A stretch of DNA of 5,061 nt. Origin: Bacteroidota bacterium. GTDB lineage: Bacteria > Bacteroidota > Bacteroidia > Bacteroidales > Prolixibacteraceae. Position numbers and translations under genes: made by a program. Where the stretch lies: the NCBI GenBank assembly GCA_023412195.1, contig JAEYNZ010000128.1:1-5061 (forward strand), given 5' to 3'. The notes below the pieces were generated by a model, which saw nothing but the letters and a program-made list of their open reading frames with translations, ran no database searches and was not told the DNA's origin. Positions 1-4,993 of this stretch are shown piece after piece (the stretch's first letter is position 1; the number at the start of each line of letters is the position of its first letter).

Positions 1-144
1 CTTAAAAGAGTGGGTAATACCATCCAAATTATACCATTTCATAGTCCCTGGCAAAATATGATAGAAGGAGTTGATTTATTCACCCCTGATTTTATGGAAA
101 ACAGAAACCAGACCTCACAACAAAAAATGGAATTGTTCGATTGA
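1..144 (+). CDS. vapB: VapB-type antitoxin, C-terminal part (5' end outside window)
   Basis: The frame is open from base 1 and stops at the TGA at 142-144, giving the last 47 residues of a small protein. The tail reads ...SPWQNM...GVDLFTPDFMENRNQ...QQKMELFD. An aromatic SPW segment, then DFMxxRNQ and a closing Q-rich stretch, is the typical C-terminal toxin-binding tail of AbrB/MazE-fold VapB antitoxins. The N-terminal DNA-binding swapped hairpin is not in the window. The stop overlaps the toxin start by one base (TGATG), the usual arrangement for a translationally coupled vapBC pair. The known role of the family is to wrap around and inhibit the VapC RNase and to repress its own operon as a complex. 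The family call rests on this tail and the neighbour; the missing half prevents a full check. Confidence 0.8.
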   Translation, partial: LKRVGNTIQIIPFHSPWQNMIEGVDLFTPDFMENRNQTSQQKMELFD

Positions 145-545
145 TGGAATACTTGCTGGATACCAATATTTGCATCTACATTATAAAAAAGAAGCCGGTT
201 AATGTATTTGAAAAATTCAAAACGCTTGAAATTGGTTCAATCGGAATTTCAAGCATAACATTAGCCGAGTTAAGATATGGAATAATGAAAAGTTCTGATA
301 TTGAAAAAAATAGTGTAGCTCTTGAAAGATTTATAACACCGTTGGATATTATCGACTTCGATACAAATGCTGCTATAGAATATGGTAAAATAAGGGCTGA
401 TTTAGAAAAAAAAGGAACTCCCATTGGCCCACTTGATATGTTAATTGCATCTCATGCAAAAAGCCTGGATTTGACTCTTGTCACTAATAATGAAAGGGAA
501 TTTAACAGGATATCTGAATTAAAAATTGAAAATTGGACCCTATAA
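144..545 (+). CDS. vapC: VapC-type PIN-domain ribonuclease toxin
   Basis: Complete 133-aa protein, a normal length for VapC. The PIN-domain acidic residues are in place: D6 in LLDTN, E42 in TLAELRYG, D98 in GPLDMLIASHA, and a fourth patch at TNNEREF (N115-F120). Family knowledge: these residues bind Mg2+/Mn2+ and cut RNA, often tRNA, in the cytoplasm. The closing TNNEREF...ENW is typical of the VapC subgroup paired with AbrB-type VapB. I chose the ATG at 144, which shares its A with the antitoxin stop codon (TGATG). A TTG at 141 would add one residue but lies inside the antitoxin stop region. Translation is probably coupled to vapB, and no separate ribosome-binding site is seen. All catalytic residues look intact. 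The gene stops one base before the 44-base repeat at 547-590. Confidence 0.92.
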   Translation: MEYLLDTNICIYIIKKKPVNVFEKFKTLEIGSIGISSITLAELRYGIMKSSDIEKNSVALERFITPLDIIDFDTNAAIEYGKIRADLEKKGTPIGPLDMLIASHAKSLDLTLVTNNEREFNRISELKIENWTL

Positions 546-546
546 C

Positions 547-590
547 TTCCGGCGATACCCTGCCAATTTTTATCGGGTGCTGGTACATGT
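547..590. repeat. 44-base direct repeat, left copy
   Basis: This stretch matches 5018-5061 at 42 of 44 positions (differences at 553 and 573), in the same orientation and 4,471 bases apart. It begins one base after the vapC stop. It opens with TTCCGGCGATACCCTGCCA, which occurs twice in tandem near the right-hand copy (4994-5013 and 5017-5036). Short iterated units of this kind (GGCAGGGTATC..CCGGAA on the other strand) remind me of the repeated transposase-binding sites near IS21-family ends. That is from memory and no transposase gene lies in the window. It could equally be another small interspersed repeat. Confidence 0.8.
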
Positions 591-711
591 AGTCTGAACT
601 CCCGACAGATAGGGACAAGCTATAATTTATAGGATTAAGGATTACCGTGTTGGAGGAAATCATTGGCCTGTTTGCTAAGCTGGTGACTATAGCCTACCTG
701 CTCAATCGATA

Positions 712-855
712 ATGTTGCTCCTGCTGATTCACCAATTGAATTTAACTGCTTTGGAATATAATTTGACGCCGCAGGCAGGAAGGGAAATTAAAAAGATTAT
801 TTACGAGCATTTTGATTATATTTTTAATGAGTGGAATATATATTTTAAAAGGTAA
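712..855 (+). pseudogene. DUF4160-like protein, C-terminal remnant
   Basis: A 47-codon frame starting at ATG 712 (open back to 679) ends at TAA 853-855. Its second half reads YNLTPQAGREIKK, then IIYEHFDYIFNEWNIYF. This resembles the C-terminal helix of short DUF4160 proteins, which carry a similar x(L)T..x(I)..I(V)..H.D.I...W...F pattern. The expected N-terminal half, with its histidine-rich and GEAKFWLEP-like strand, is not recognisable upstream in any frame. The gene therefore appears truncated or decayed. It ends two bases before the ATG of the DUF2442 gene, and DUF4160 and DUF2442 genes are often neighbours, which supports the call. The function of both families is unknown, and the pair is sometimes suspected of being toxin-antitoxin-like. 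The match is from memory of the family pattern. Confidence 0.45.
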
Positions 856-857
856 TA

Positions 858-1092
858 ATGGAAAAAGCATATAATAATATTGATTTAAAATTTGAAAAAG
901 ATCTTTTGATTTTGTTAGTGGATGATCAAACAATCCGTTTGAAAATATCTGAAGTTTCAGAATAAACTTGCATGTGCCTCTGAAGCCGAACGTAAAGAAT
1001 ATAAGATTTCTCCTTCTGGCTATGGGATTAACTGGCGGCTCATTGATGAAGATTTATCAATAAATGGGTTGTTACAGTTAAACAAACAATAA
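858..1092 (+). pseudogene. DUF2442-family protein, frameshifted
   Basis: From ATG 858 the frame reads MEKAYNNIDLKFEKDLLILL, then VDDQTIRLKISEVSE, and stops at TAA 963-965. The protein clearly continues one frame over, from 961 to TAA 1090-1092: NKLACASEAERKEYKISPSG, then YGINWRLIDEDLSINGLLQ. The full pattern is a strand pair with D(D/G)..I...L, an AxxxER segment, then the signature SGYGINW..IDEDLSINGLL. This is the DUF2442 fold, about 77 residues if the one extra base near 960 is removed. An AAAAGG at 847-852 could serve as its ribosome-binding site. As written the product is 35 residues and lacks the signature half. Either the gene is dead or this is an assembly indel. No slippery site suggests programmed frameshifting. 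Function unknown. Confidence 0.75.
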
Positions 1093-1103
1093 AGTTTGAA
1101 GAA

Positions 1104-1151
1104 ATGAAGGATGAGAAAGATCTTGATTCAGTTAAAATGATGCGTGATTAA
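1104..1151 (+). pseudogene. Truncated start of a small Bacteroidota gene
   Basis: Twelve bases after the DUF2442 stop, preceded by GAAGAA, an ATG opens a 15-codon frame, MKDEKDLDSVKMMRD, followed by TAA 1149-1151. I associate the pattern (F/L)D(S/A)VKMMRD with the first residues of small antitoxin-like proteins, which normally continue with an IRxxIS helix. Here the frame stops at exactly that point and the following bases are AT-rich and non-coding in all frames. It therefore looks like a gene cut off after its first helix. The match is too short to be certain, and chance is possible. Confidence 0.35.
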
Positions 1152-1254
1152 AAGCGTCATTTATAAATATATTTTAACACAATTATCTGAAAACTACACC
1201 CACACACCATTGGAGATGCTTATTTAGTTCCTGCACAGGTAATTTTAATTTTTG

Positions 1255-1262
1255 TAACTTTG
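1255..1262 (+). promoter_or_regulatory. Bacteroidota -7 element before mntA
   Basis: TAACTTTG fits the Bacteroidota -7 consensus TAnnTTTG exactly. No convincing TTTG lies about 19 bases upstream. It sits only five bases before the mntA ATG at 1268. If it is used, transcription would begin at or next to the start codon, giving a nearly leaderless message. Confidence 0.45.
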
Positions 1263-1267
1263 AAATC

Positions 1268-1591
1268 ATGAAGATCATTAAAAAGCATATTAATAAAATT
1301 ATCAGCCTCTGTGAAAAGTATCATGTGGCAGAATTGTATGTATTCGGATCAGTAGTTTCAGGAAATTTTACAAAAGAAAGCGATATTGACTTCACTGTTA
1401 GATTTTCAGGTGTTGAACCATTGGATTACTTTGATAACTATATGGAATTAAAAGGAAAGCTTGAAGATTTATTCGCCCGGAAAGTTGATCTTCTGGAAAT
1501 ACAAACCATAAAAAATCCTGTATTAAAAAAATCAGTCGACAGGGATAAAATTAAAGTATATGGACGAGAAGATTCTAAAGTGGCTGTATGA
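1268..1591 (+). CDS. mntA: MntA-type nucleotidyltransferase antitoxin
   Basis: A 107-aa minimal nucleotidyltransferase. The GSX10DXD motif is complete: G27-S28 in YVFGSVVSG, then D39 and D41 in ESDIDF. The third carboxylate is probably D74 in KVDLLE. The length and the KSVDRDKIKVYG tail fit MNT proteins paired with HEPN partners. Family knowledge: MntA uses ATP to transfer AMP to a tyrosine of the HepT RNase, which silences it. The gene ends inside the start of hepT, overlapping by 32 bases (1560-1591), so the two are made together. All catalytic residues look intact although the partner toxin is frameshifted, so this antitoxin may now have nothing to restrain. The start is the ATG at 1268; no ribosome-binding site is seen. 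Confidence 0.88.
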   Translation: MKIIKKHINKIISLCEKYHVAELYVFGSVVSGNFTKESDIDFTVRFSGVEPLDYFDNYMELKGKLEDLFARKVDLLEIQTIKNPVLKKSVDRDKIKVYGREDSKVAV

Positions 1592-1906
1592 TATAAAGAT
1601 GGCTTTGATGAGATAGAGACGTACTTTTCAGATGTCCCAAAAGATTTTAAAATCTATAGCTCAAACACCATCCTCAAAAGAGCAGTAGAACGTGATCTGG
1701 AAATTATTGGTGAAGCTGTAAACAGAATAATCAGGCAGGACGAAAATTTTCCTTTAATAAATGCCTTTAAGATTATTGGCTTAAGAAATCAAATAATTCA
1801 TTCTTATGATAATATCTCTGATGAAAATATTTGGGCGATCCTTCACAAACATCTTCCTGTGCTGAAACAGGAAGTAGAAAAGCTTATCCACGACGAAATA
1901 AGATAA
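1560..1906 (+). pseudogene. hepT: HepT-type HEPN ribonuclease toxin, frameshifted
   Basis: ATG 1560 opens MDEKILKWLYDIKMA, a typical HepT start, but this frame ends at TAG 1614-1616. The rest continues in another frame from 1607 (DEIETYFSDVPKDF...) to TAA 1904-1906, directly followed by a second TAA. Joined, the protein is about 115 residues, a normal length. One base is missing around 1603-1607, where GCTTTGATGAG stands for an expected A-x-D-E. The HEPN active-site motif RX4HXY is present downstream as RNQIIHSY (bases 1784-1807). R and H form the RNase site, and Y is the residue AMPylated by MntA in studied systems. ERDLEIIGEAVNRI is also characteristic of HepT. The toxin cannot be made by normal decoding, so either it was inactivated or the base was lost in assembly. 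The family call is sure; the state of the gene is not. Confidence 0.87.
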
Positions 1907-1975
1907 TAAAAATATGGACCTCTGCCCCATTTTCCGCAGCGCCTTCGACGAAGTCAGCATTTTCACCTTCTTTTA

Positions 1976-2006
1976 TTTGCCAGCCTCCAATATTTTGCTA
2001 CTTTTG
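1976..2006 (+). promoter_or_regulatory. Bacteroidota-type promoter, -33 and -7 boxes
   Basis: TTTG at 1976-1979, a 19-base gap, and TACTTTTG at 1999-2006 match the Bacteroidota primary promoter (TTTG, 19-21 bases, TAnnTTTG) in both boxes and spacing. Transcription should start near 2012-2015. It points toward the three small genes at 2164-2901. This is the only full two-box match I found in the window. Confidence 0.7.
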
Positions 2007-2163
2007 TGCATGCATCATTGAGCTTGGTAATTCAAGCACCAACCGGGTATACACACCACGGTGGTTCAGAATGCGGGTAGGTCTACCAAAAAAGTGTAAT
2101 CCTAAAAGCTATTTGTACAGTGATGCACAAAGTTTAATGATTTAATTTTTAAAATTTTGTGCA
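2007..2163 (+). promoter_or_regulatory. Long leader with three inverted repeats
   Basis: Between the promoter and the ATG at 2164 lie about 150 bases with no credible gene. They contain three close inverted repeats: GCTTGG/TCAAGC around a TAAT loop (2022-2037, with one G-T pair), ACCAC-G-GTGGT (2055-2065), and GGTAG-GT-CTACC (2076-2087). The first could form an RNA hairpin. The other two have centres too short for good hairpins and look more like protein-binding palindromes. Regulation of the operon through this leader is an inference. I do not recognise a known riboswitch. Confidence 0.4.
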
Positions 2164-2331
2164 ATGACAACATCAGAAAAAATCAAACAACTTCAAAGTG
2201 AAGTGAGACTGCTTCGTAAACTGGTATTAAGTAATGCCGACAATTTTGCAATTCAAAGAGAATTCATTGGCGAACTGAGCCGGCATATCGACCAGTTGCA
2301 ATCCTTTATTGCCGGCAACAAAAGATTTTGA
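2164..2331 (+). CDS. Small coiled-coil protein, unrecognised (55 aa)
   Basis: A 55-residue frame from ATG 2164 to TGA 2329-2331. The protein starts MTTSEKIKQLQSEVRLLRKL and then runs through FAIQREFIGELSRHIDQLQ. Leucine and isoleucine recur every three or four residues with charged residues between them, and there is no proline. It is almost certainly helical, probably a coiled coil that dimerises or binds a partner. No membrane segment or signal peptide is seen. It is the first gene after the promoter at 1976-2006. A near-match -7 element (AAATTTTG) lies just upstream, but there is no clear ribosome-binding site. It ends 64 bases before the next gene and probably shares its transcript. I do not recognise the family. 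A small antitoxin or an adaptor would fit the size, but nothing proves it. Confidence 0.6.
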   Translation: MTTSEKIKQLQSEVRLLRKLVLSNADNFAIQREFIGELSRHIDQLQSFIAGNKRF

Positions 2332-2395
2332 AAAAGTTCATTTTGTTCCGCCTTTGCGATTGATCAAATTTTACAACAATGCCATTTACTGAGCT

Positions 2396-2713
2396 ATGAC
2401 CGAAAATGAATTAAAAAAGGTAATCAGCCTGATGGGGCTGTTTGAAGATTATCCAACCTGGACCAAAACCAAAAGGGGAATCCTGAAACGCGTGCTGCAT
2501 TACATGGAATCGGGCACGCATGAATATTTTTCTTCCAACAGGGGGATTCACGGGGACTATGTGGGCGATTGCTACATCGAACCAAAAAACCACAACCGGA
2601 AAGGTACTTTAAAAAAATACCGGGGCAAGAAATTGATGGTGATGTGCGTCCGGCATGGAAGCTATAATGTCAGGTATTATATTGTTGCCGTAATAGAGGG
2701 TAGGAAAAAATGA
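2396..2713 (+). CDS. Uncharacterised basic protein (105 aa)
   Basis: A 105-residue protein I cannot assign. It begins with a helical segment, MTENELKKVISLMGLFEDYP, followed by a lysine- and arginine-rich helix around residues 20-37 (WTKTKRGILKRVLHYME). A Gly/Tyr/Cys-rich middle follows (GIHGDYVGDCYIEP), then a strand-rich end, GKKLMVMCVRHGSYNVRYYI, VAVIEG, closing in RKK. This alpha-plus-beta layout with strong positive charge would suit nucleic-acid binding, but that is an inference. The start at 2396 has no Shine-Dalgarno site. A six-codon frame (ATG 2379, MPFTEL) ends at TGA 2397-2399 and overlaps the start by ATGA, so translation may be coupled. The 3' end overlaps the next gene by ATGA (2710-2713). 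Confidence 0.72.
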   Translation: MTENELKKVISLMGLFEDYPTWTKTKRGILKRVLHYMESGTHEYFSSNRGIHGDYVGDCYIEPKNHNRKGTLKKYRGKKLMVMCVRHGSYNVRYYIVAVIEGRKK

Positions 2714-2901
2714 CACAGGAAGAAAAACTGAAGGCTTTACATAAGAAAATGAGGATGCTCCGGTTAACAGCCCGTACCTCAAAAAGAAAAATTGCCAGGA
2801 ATAAGCGTATCGTACATAAAATGTTAAGGATGACTGACCTTCTTCATTCCTATATACCTGACAGCAGATGGGTAAATATAGTAGTGGCATCATATAATTA
2901 A
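2710..2901 (+). CDS. Small, very basic helical protein (63 aa)
   Basis: A 63-residue protein whose first two thirds are dense in lysine and arginine: MTQEEKLKALHKKMRMLRLT, then ARTSKRKIARNKRIVHKML. It closes with a less charged part ending WVNIVVASYN. The basic helical stretch probably binds RNA or DNA, or an acidic partner such as the 55-aa protein. The start overlaps the previous stop by four bases (ATGA), and a GAGGGTAGG stretch at 2696-2704 is a good ribosome-binding site, so it is almost surely co-translated with the 105-aa gene. I do not recognise a family. A ribosomal-protein-like composition is noted, but no ribosomal protein signature is seen. Confidence 0.65.
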   Translation: MTQEEKLKALHKKMRMLRLTARTSKRKIARNKRIVHKMLRMTDLLHSYIPDSRWVNIVVASYN

Positions 2902-3050
2902 GGTGTAGAGAAAAAACATGCCTTGCAGAAAAATACCATCCGGGGCGTGGAGGTTCAAGTTACTAAAAGAGGTTTGAATGCCTGCATGCTTACCTACCGG
3001 CAGGGAGACCATCAAGCAGTCGGGCTTCACGTGAATTAAGTAAAGAATTA

Positions 3051-3058
3051 TATCTTTA
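3051..3058 (+). promoter_or_regulatory. Possible -7 element before the 285-aa gene
   Basis: TATCTTTA differs from TAnnTTTG only at its last base and lies 32 bases before ATG 3091. No good -33 box is seen. A five-codon frame (ATG 3065, MKQYK, TAA 3080-3082) lies in the presumed leader, followed by GTGAGG as a weak ribosome-binding site at 3083-3088. Confidence 0.35.
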
Positions 3059-3090
3059 CCTGCAATGAAACAATATAAGTAAGTGAGGCT

Positions 3091-3948
3091 ATGGATTTAC
3101 ACGAATTGCAGCAGCACCTGGACCGGTTCATGAATGAGGAAAATAACCGCGGAAGAATAGAGTTTGAAGGTTATTCCTCTACAGAAATGCATTTTATTCT
3201 GAATTTTACCTTTGATCCCGGCAGCCCGATTATAGTGCAGAATCTGCGGGATGAGGAATATCGTGAAATTCCAATCTTTAACCAGGTCAATTACCTTATT
3301 CAGAAAATTGCACAAAAGGGGGAATTGAAACTTACCTCAAAAGGTTTTCTGCCTACACAGATTGTTGCAGACCTTTACGACCAGGGTTTTTTAAAAGATT
3401 ACTGGATTGAAAAGAAAAGGGCAAGGTTGTATAAGGAGACCGATTCAATGACAGTCAACCTGACCCGCATACTCGTGGAACTGTCAGGTCTCATAAAAAA
3501 ACGTAATGGCAGGTTAAGCCTTACACGGAATGGAGAAATAATCGCTGCCAGTAAGGCAAAATTATTTAATACAATCTTGAACACCTTTGCAACTAAATTT
3601 AACTGGGCTTATTATGACGGCTATGGCGATAACAAAATAGGCCAGCTGGGATTTGGATTTACCCTCATCCTGCTGGCGAAGTATGGCAGTGAGAAAAAAC
3701 CGGATTCTTATTATGCAGAAAAATATTTGAAAGCTTTTCCCCGACTGGAGGAATTGGTAGAATCAGGATATGATGCGGAGAAAAACTATGCAGCCCGATG
3801 TTATTCAACAAGAACATTCGAAAGATTTCTGGATTATTTTGGTGTGATAGTGATTGAAGAAGAAGGGAAAGGCCTTGACTCAATCAGGTATATCACAAAA
3901 ACAGATTTGTTTGACCGTCTGTTTAAAATTATGCCTCACAAGGCCTAA
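3091..3948 (+). CDS. Uncharacterised protein with winged-helix-like segments (285 aa)
   Basis: The largest gene of the window, complete at 285 residues. There is no signal peptide or membrane segment, so it should be cytoplasmic. Two segments have a helix-turn-helix plus wing look: residues 78-103 (GELKLTSKGFLPTQIVADLY...GFLKD) and 121-152 (TRILVELSGLIKKRNGRLSL followed by TRNGEIIA). Both carry the LTxxG turn typical of wings. Residues 169-197 form a conserved-looking core, KFNWAYYDGYGDNKIGQLGF, leading into a hydrophobic helix LILLAKYG. The C-terminal third is helical. I recall similar uncharacterised Bacteroidota and archaeal proteins with LTxKGxLPxxxVKELY and KFNWAYxDGY motifs, some near pRiA4b ORF-3-like or SEC-C proteins, but I cannot name a family. 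A DNA-binding or defence-related role would be a guess. A frameshifted gene follows at once, probably in the same transcript. Confidence 0.8.
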   Translation: MDLHELQQHLDRFMNEENNRGRIEFEGYSSTEMHFILNFTFDPGSPIIVQNLRDEEYREIPIFNQVNYLIQKIAQKGELKLTSKGFLPTQIVADLYDQGFLKDYWIEKKRARLYKETDSMTVNLTRILVELSGLIKKRNGRLSLTRNGEIIAASKAKLFNTILNTFATKFNWAYYDGYGDNKIGQLGFGFTLILLAKYGSEKKPDSYYAEKYLKAFPRLEELVESGYDAEKNYAARCYSTRTFERFLDYFGVIVIEEEGKGLDSIRYITKTDLFDRLFKIMPHKA

Positions 3949-4282
3949 ATCTTTCATCTCCGCAACTTGCCCTGCTGAAAATGAAAAACAACAGCGGCTA
4001 TGACATGAACACGCCCCCGCAGGTCTGTTTTATCGGAACCTATAAAATCCTGCTGAATGAAAAGTTCAATGTGCAGACGGGCATCCTTCTGACCTTTATG
4101 AAGAGGAGTTAAGATACCTGCCATATTACCGCCTCAGGTTTGACACGAACCTGGCGTGCGAAACGTTGCCGCAGGAGTTTTGGCCATCACTTAAAAGCCT
4201 CCTGGTCCATCGGAAGCAGTTTTTACCCTGGCCAGAACCTCCCTGTTATATACTAGTTGATTTTATTGAGAAATTGTGGTGA
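3945..4282 (+). pseudogene. Frameshifted gene behind the 285-aa protein, unrecognised
   Basis: Two adjoining frames read like one protein. The first runs from about 3945 (or from ATG 3981): LNLSSPQLALLKMKNNSGYD, then MNTPPQVCFIGTYKILLNEK, and would stop at TAA 4110-4112. The second is open from about 4076 to TGA 4280-4282: DGHPSDLYEEELRYLPYYRL, then ...LPQEFWPSLKSLLVHRKQFL, PWPEPP...DFIEKLW. The composition of both is protein-like and the switch falls at 4074-4080, consistent with one lost base. Repaired, the protein is about 100 residues from ATG 3981. A start upstream of 3981 is possible but no ATG is seen there. I do not recognise the family. Its last 30 bases overlap the end of the convergent minus-strand gene. 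It could be decayed, or the indel could be an assembly error. Confidence 0.55.
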
Positions 4283-4576
4283 TATTTTCCACTGTCGGTA
4301 TGGAGGATCCTTTTCAGTAACATGAATTGTTTTTTGGTTTACTTTAACGACACTGCCAAAGTATTTTTCCCCGTCTCGTTCCCAGGTTACTTTATTTCCT
4401 CTTCTGAAGGCATTGGCTGCCTGTAAATCCTTGACTTTTTCAAGATAATTTATCCGGTTTACGACTATACCATTTATTTCATACAGTTGTTCCAGGGTAA
4501 GCTTTTCAATTAAAAGCATTAATTGTTCCTCTGCTTTGCCGGGAGTTGGTTGTATTTCGTTTTTTATTTCCTGCAT
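4253..4576 (-). CDS. Small protein with helical N-terminus and SH3/Tudor-like barrel
   Basis: A 107-residue protein read leftward from ATG at 4576-4574. Residues 16-55 form a helical region (EEQLMLLIEKLTLEQLYEIN...VNRINYLEKVKDLQAANAF). Residues 58-105 look like a five-strand small beta-barrel: FRRGNKVTWERDGEKYFGSV, then VKVNQKTIHVTE, then PPYRQWKISPQFLNKI. The order F..G..V.....G....G.V..VNQKT..V......W..SP..L is shared by many short KOW/Tudor-like bacterial proteins of unknown role. No enzyme motif is visible, so it probably binds a nucleic acid or protein. The product ends with a stop inside the tail of the convergent frameshifted gene (30-base overlap), so the two could interfere by antisense transcription. 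A promoter -7 element lies 20 bases upstream. Confidence 0.75.
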   Translation of the reverse strand: MQEIKNEIQPTPGKAEEQLMLLIEKLTLEQLYEINGIVVNRINYLEKVKDLQAANAFRRGNKVTWERDGEKYFGSVVKVNQKTIHVTEKDPPYRQWKISPQFLNKIN

Positions 4577-4595
4577 TTTATGAGCTTAGAATTGT

Positions 4596-4603
4596 CAAAG
4601 GTA
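4596..4603 (-). promoter_or_regulatory. Bacteroidota -7 element for the minus-strand gene
   Basis: Read on the minus strand, TACCTTTG is an exact TAnnTTTG match. Transcription from it would start near 4589, leaving about a 13-base leader before the ATG at 4576. No good -33 box is seen; the upstream bases belong to the TTTGAGGG repeat region. Confidence 0.45.
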
Positions 4604-4851
4604 ATATTTATAATGGAAGAGTTTGAGGGTTTGAAAATGTTTGAAATTGTTTGAGGGGTTTATGTGGTTCATGTGGTTCATTTTGTCTATGTTGTGGAGC
4701 TGCTGAGTTGGGACCTGGGGTTCAAAGAATGGAAGAGGCTGAGGGTTTGAGGGTTTGGATGTTGCACCAAAACTTACTTCTGCATAATAATCCGACTGAG
4801 GAGAGGAAAAGTTTTAACAGTTTTAAGTTTTGTAATTGATTGAGGATTTAT

Positions 4852-4887
4852 GTGGTTCATGTTGTTCATGTTGTTCATGTTGTTCAT
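4852..4887. repeat. Nine-base tandem repeat, four units
   Basis: GTGGTTCAT is followed by three exact GTTGTTCAT units. The corresponding place in the first large copy (4662-4680) has only about two GTGGTTCAT-like units, so the copy number differs between the two copies, as expected for slippage. Confidence 0.85.
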
Positions 4888-4934
4888 GTTGTGCAGTTGC
4901 TGATTTGGGACCGGGGGCTCAAAGAATGGAAGAG

Positions 4935-4963
4935 TTTGAGGGTTTGAGGGTTTGAGGGTTTGA
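4935..4963. repeat. Eight-base tandem repeat TTTGAGGG
   Basis: Three exact TTTGAGGG units plus a TTTGA remainder. Shorter runs of the same unit occur near 4622 and 4741-4757. Only three GGG tracts lie inside the run, so a four-tract G-quadruplex would need a more distant run of G. Confidence 0.85.
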
Positions 4964-4993
4964 ATGTTTCGCCAGAACAGGCATTCTGTAGTT

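Noticed and set aside
591..678. Gene between the 44-base repeat and the DUF4160 remnant
   Set aside because: Stops occur in all frames and no protein-like stretch is seen.
1599..1612. Programmed ribosomal frameshift in hepT
   Set aside because: No X-XXY-YYZ slippery heptamer, no downstream structure evident, and HepT homologues are normally read in one frame. A plain one-base deletion is simpler.
1831..2145. Plus-strand open frame of 104 codons
   Set aside because: It starts inside hepT in the wrong frame, and its product is rich in Ser, Pro and Cys with no domain pattern. It also covers the promoter and the leader palindromes.
2609..2893. Minus-strand frame of 94 codons opposite the 105- and 63-aa genes
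   Set aside because: It is a shadow of the plus-strand genes: low protein-like quality, no promoter or ribosome-binding site, and it covers the ATGA junction of a convincing operon.
2941..3030. Rho-independent terminator after the 63-aa gene
   Set aside because: Only a 5-base stem (CCTGC...GCAGG) with a long loop and no following T run is present.
4907..4958. G-quadruplex in the TTTGAGGG run
   Set aside because: Only three GGG tracts lie close together; the next G-run is more than 20 bases away, so the standard four-tract pattern with short loops is not met.
4852..4963. CRISPR array
   Set aside because: The repeats are only 8-9 bases, are directly joined without unique spacers, and no cas gene is near.
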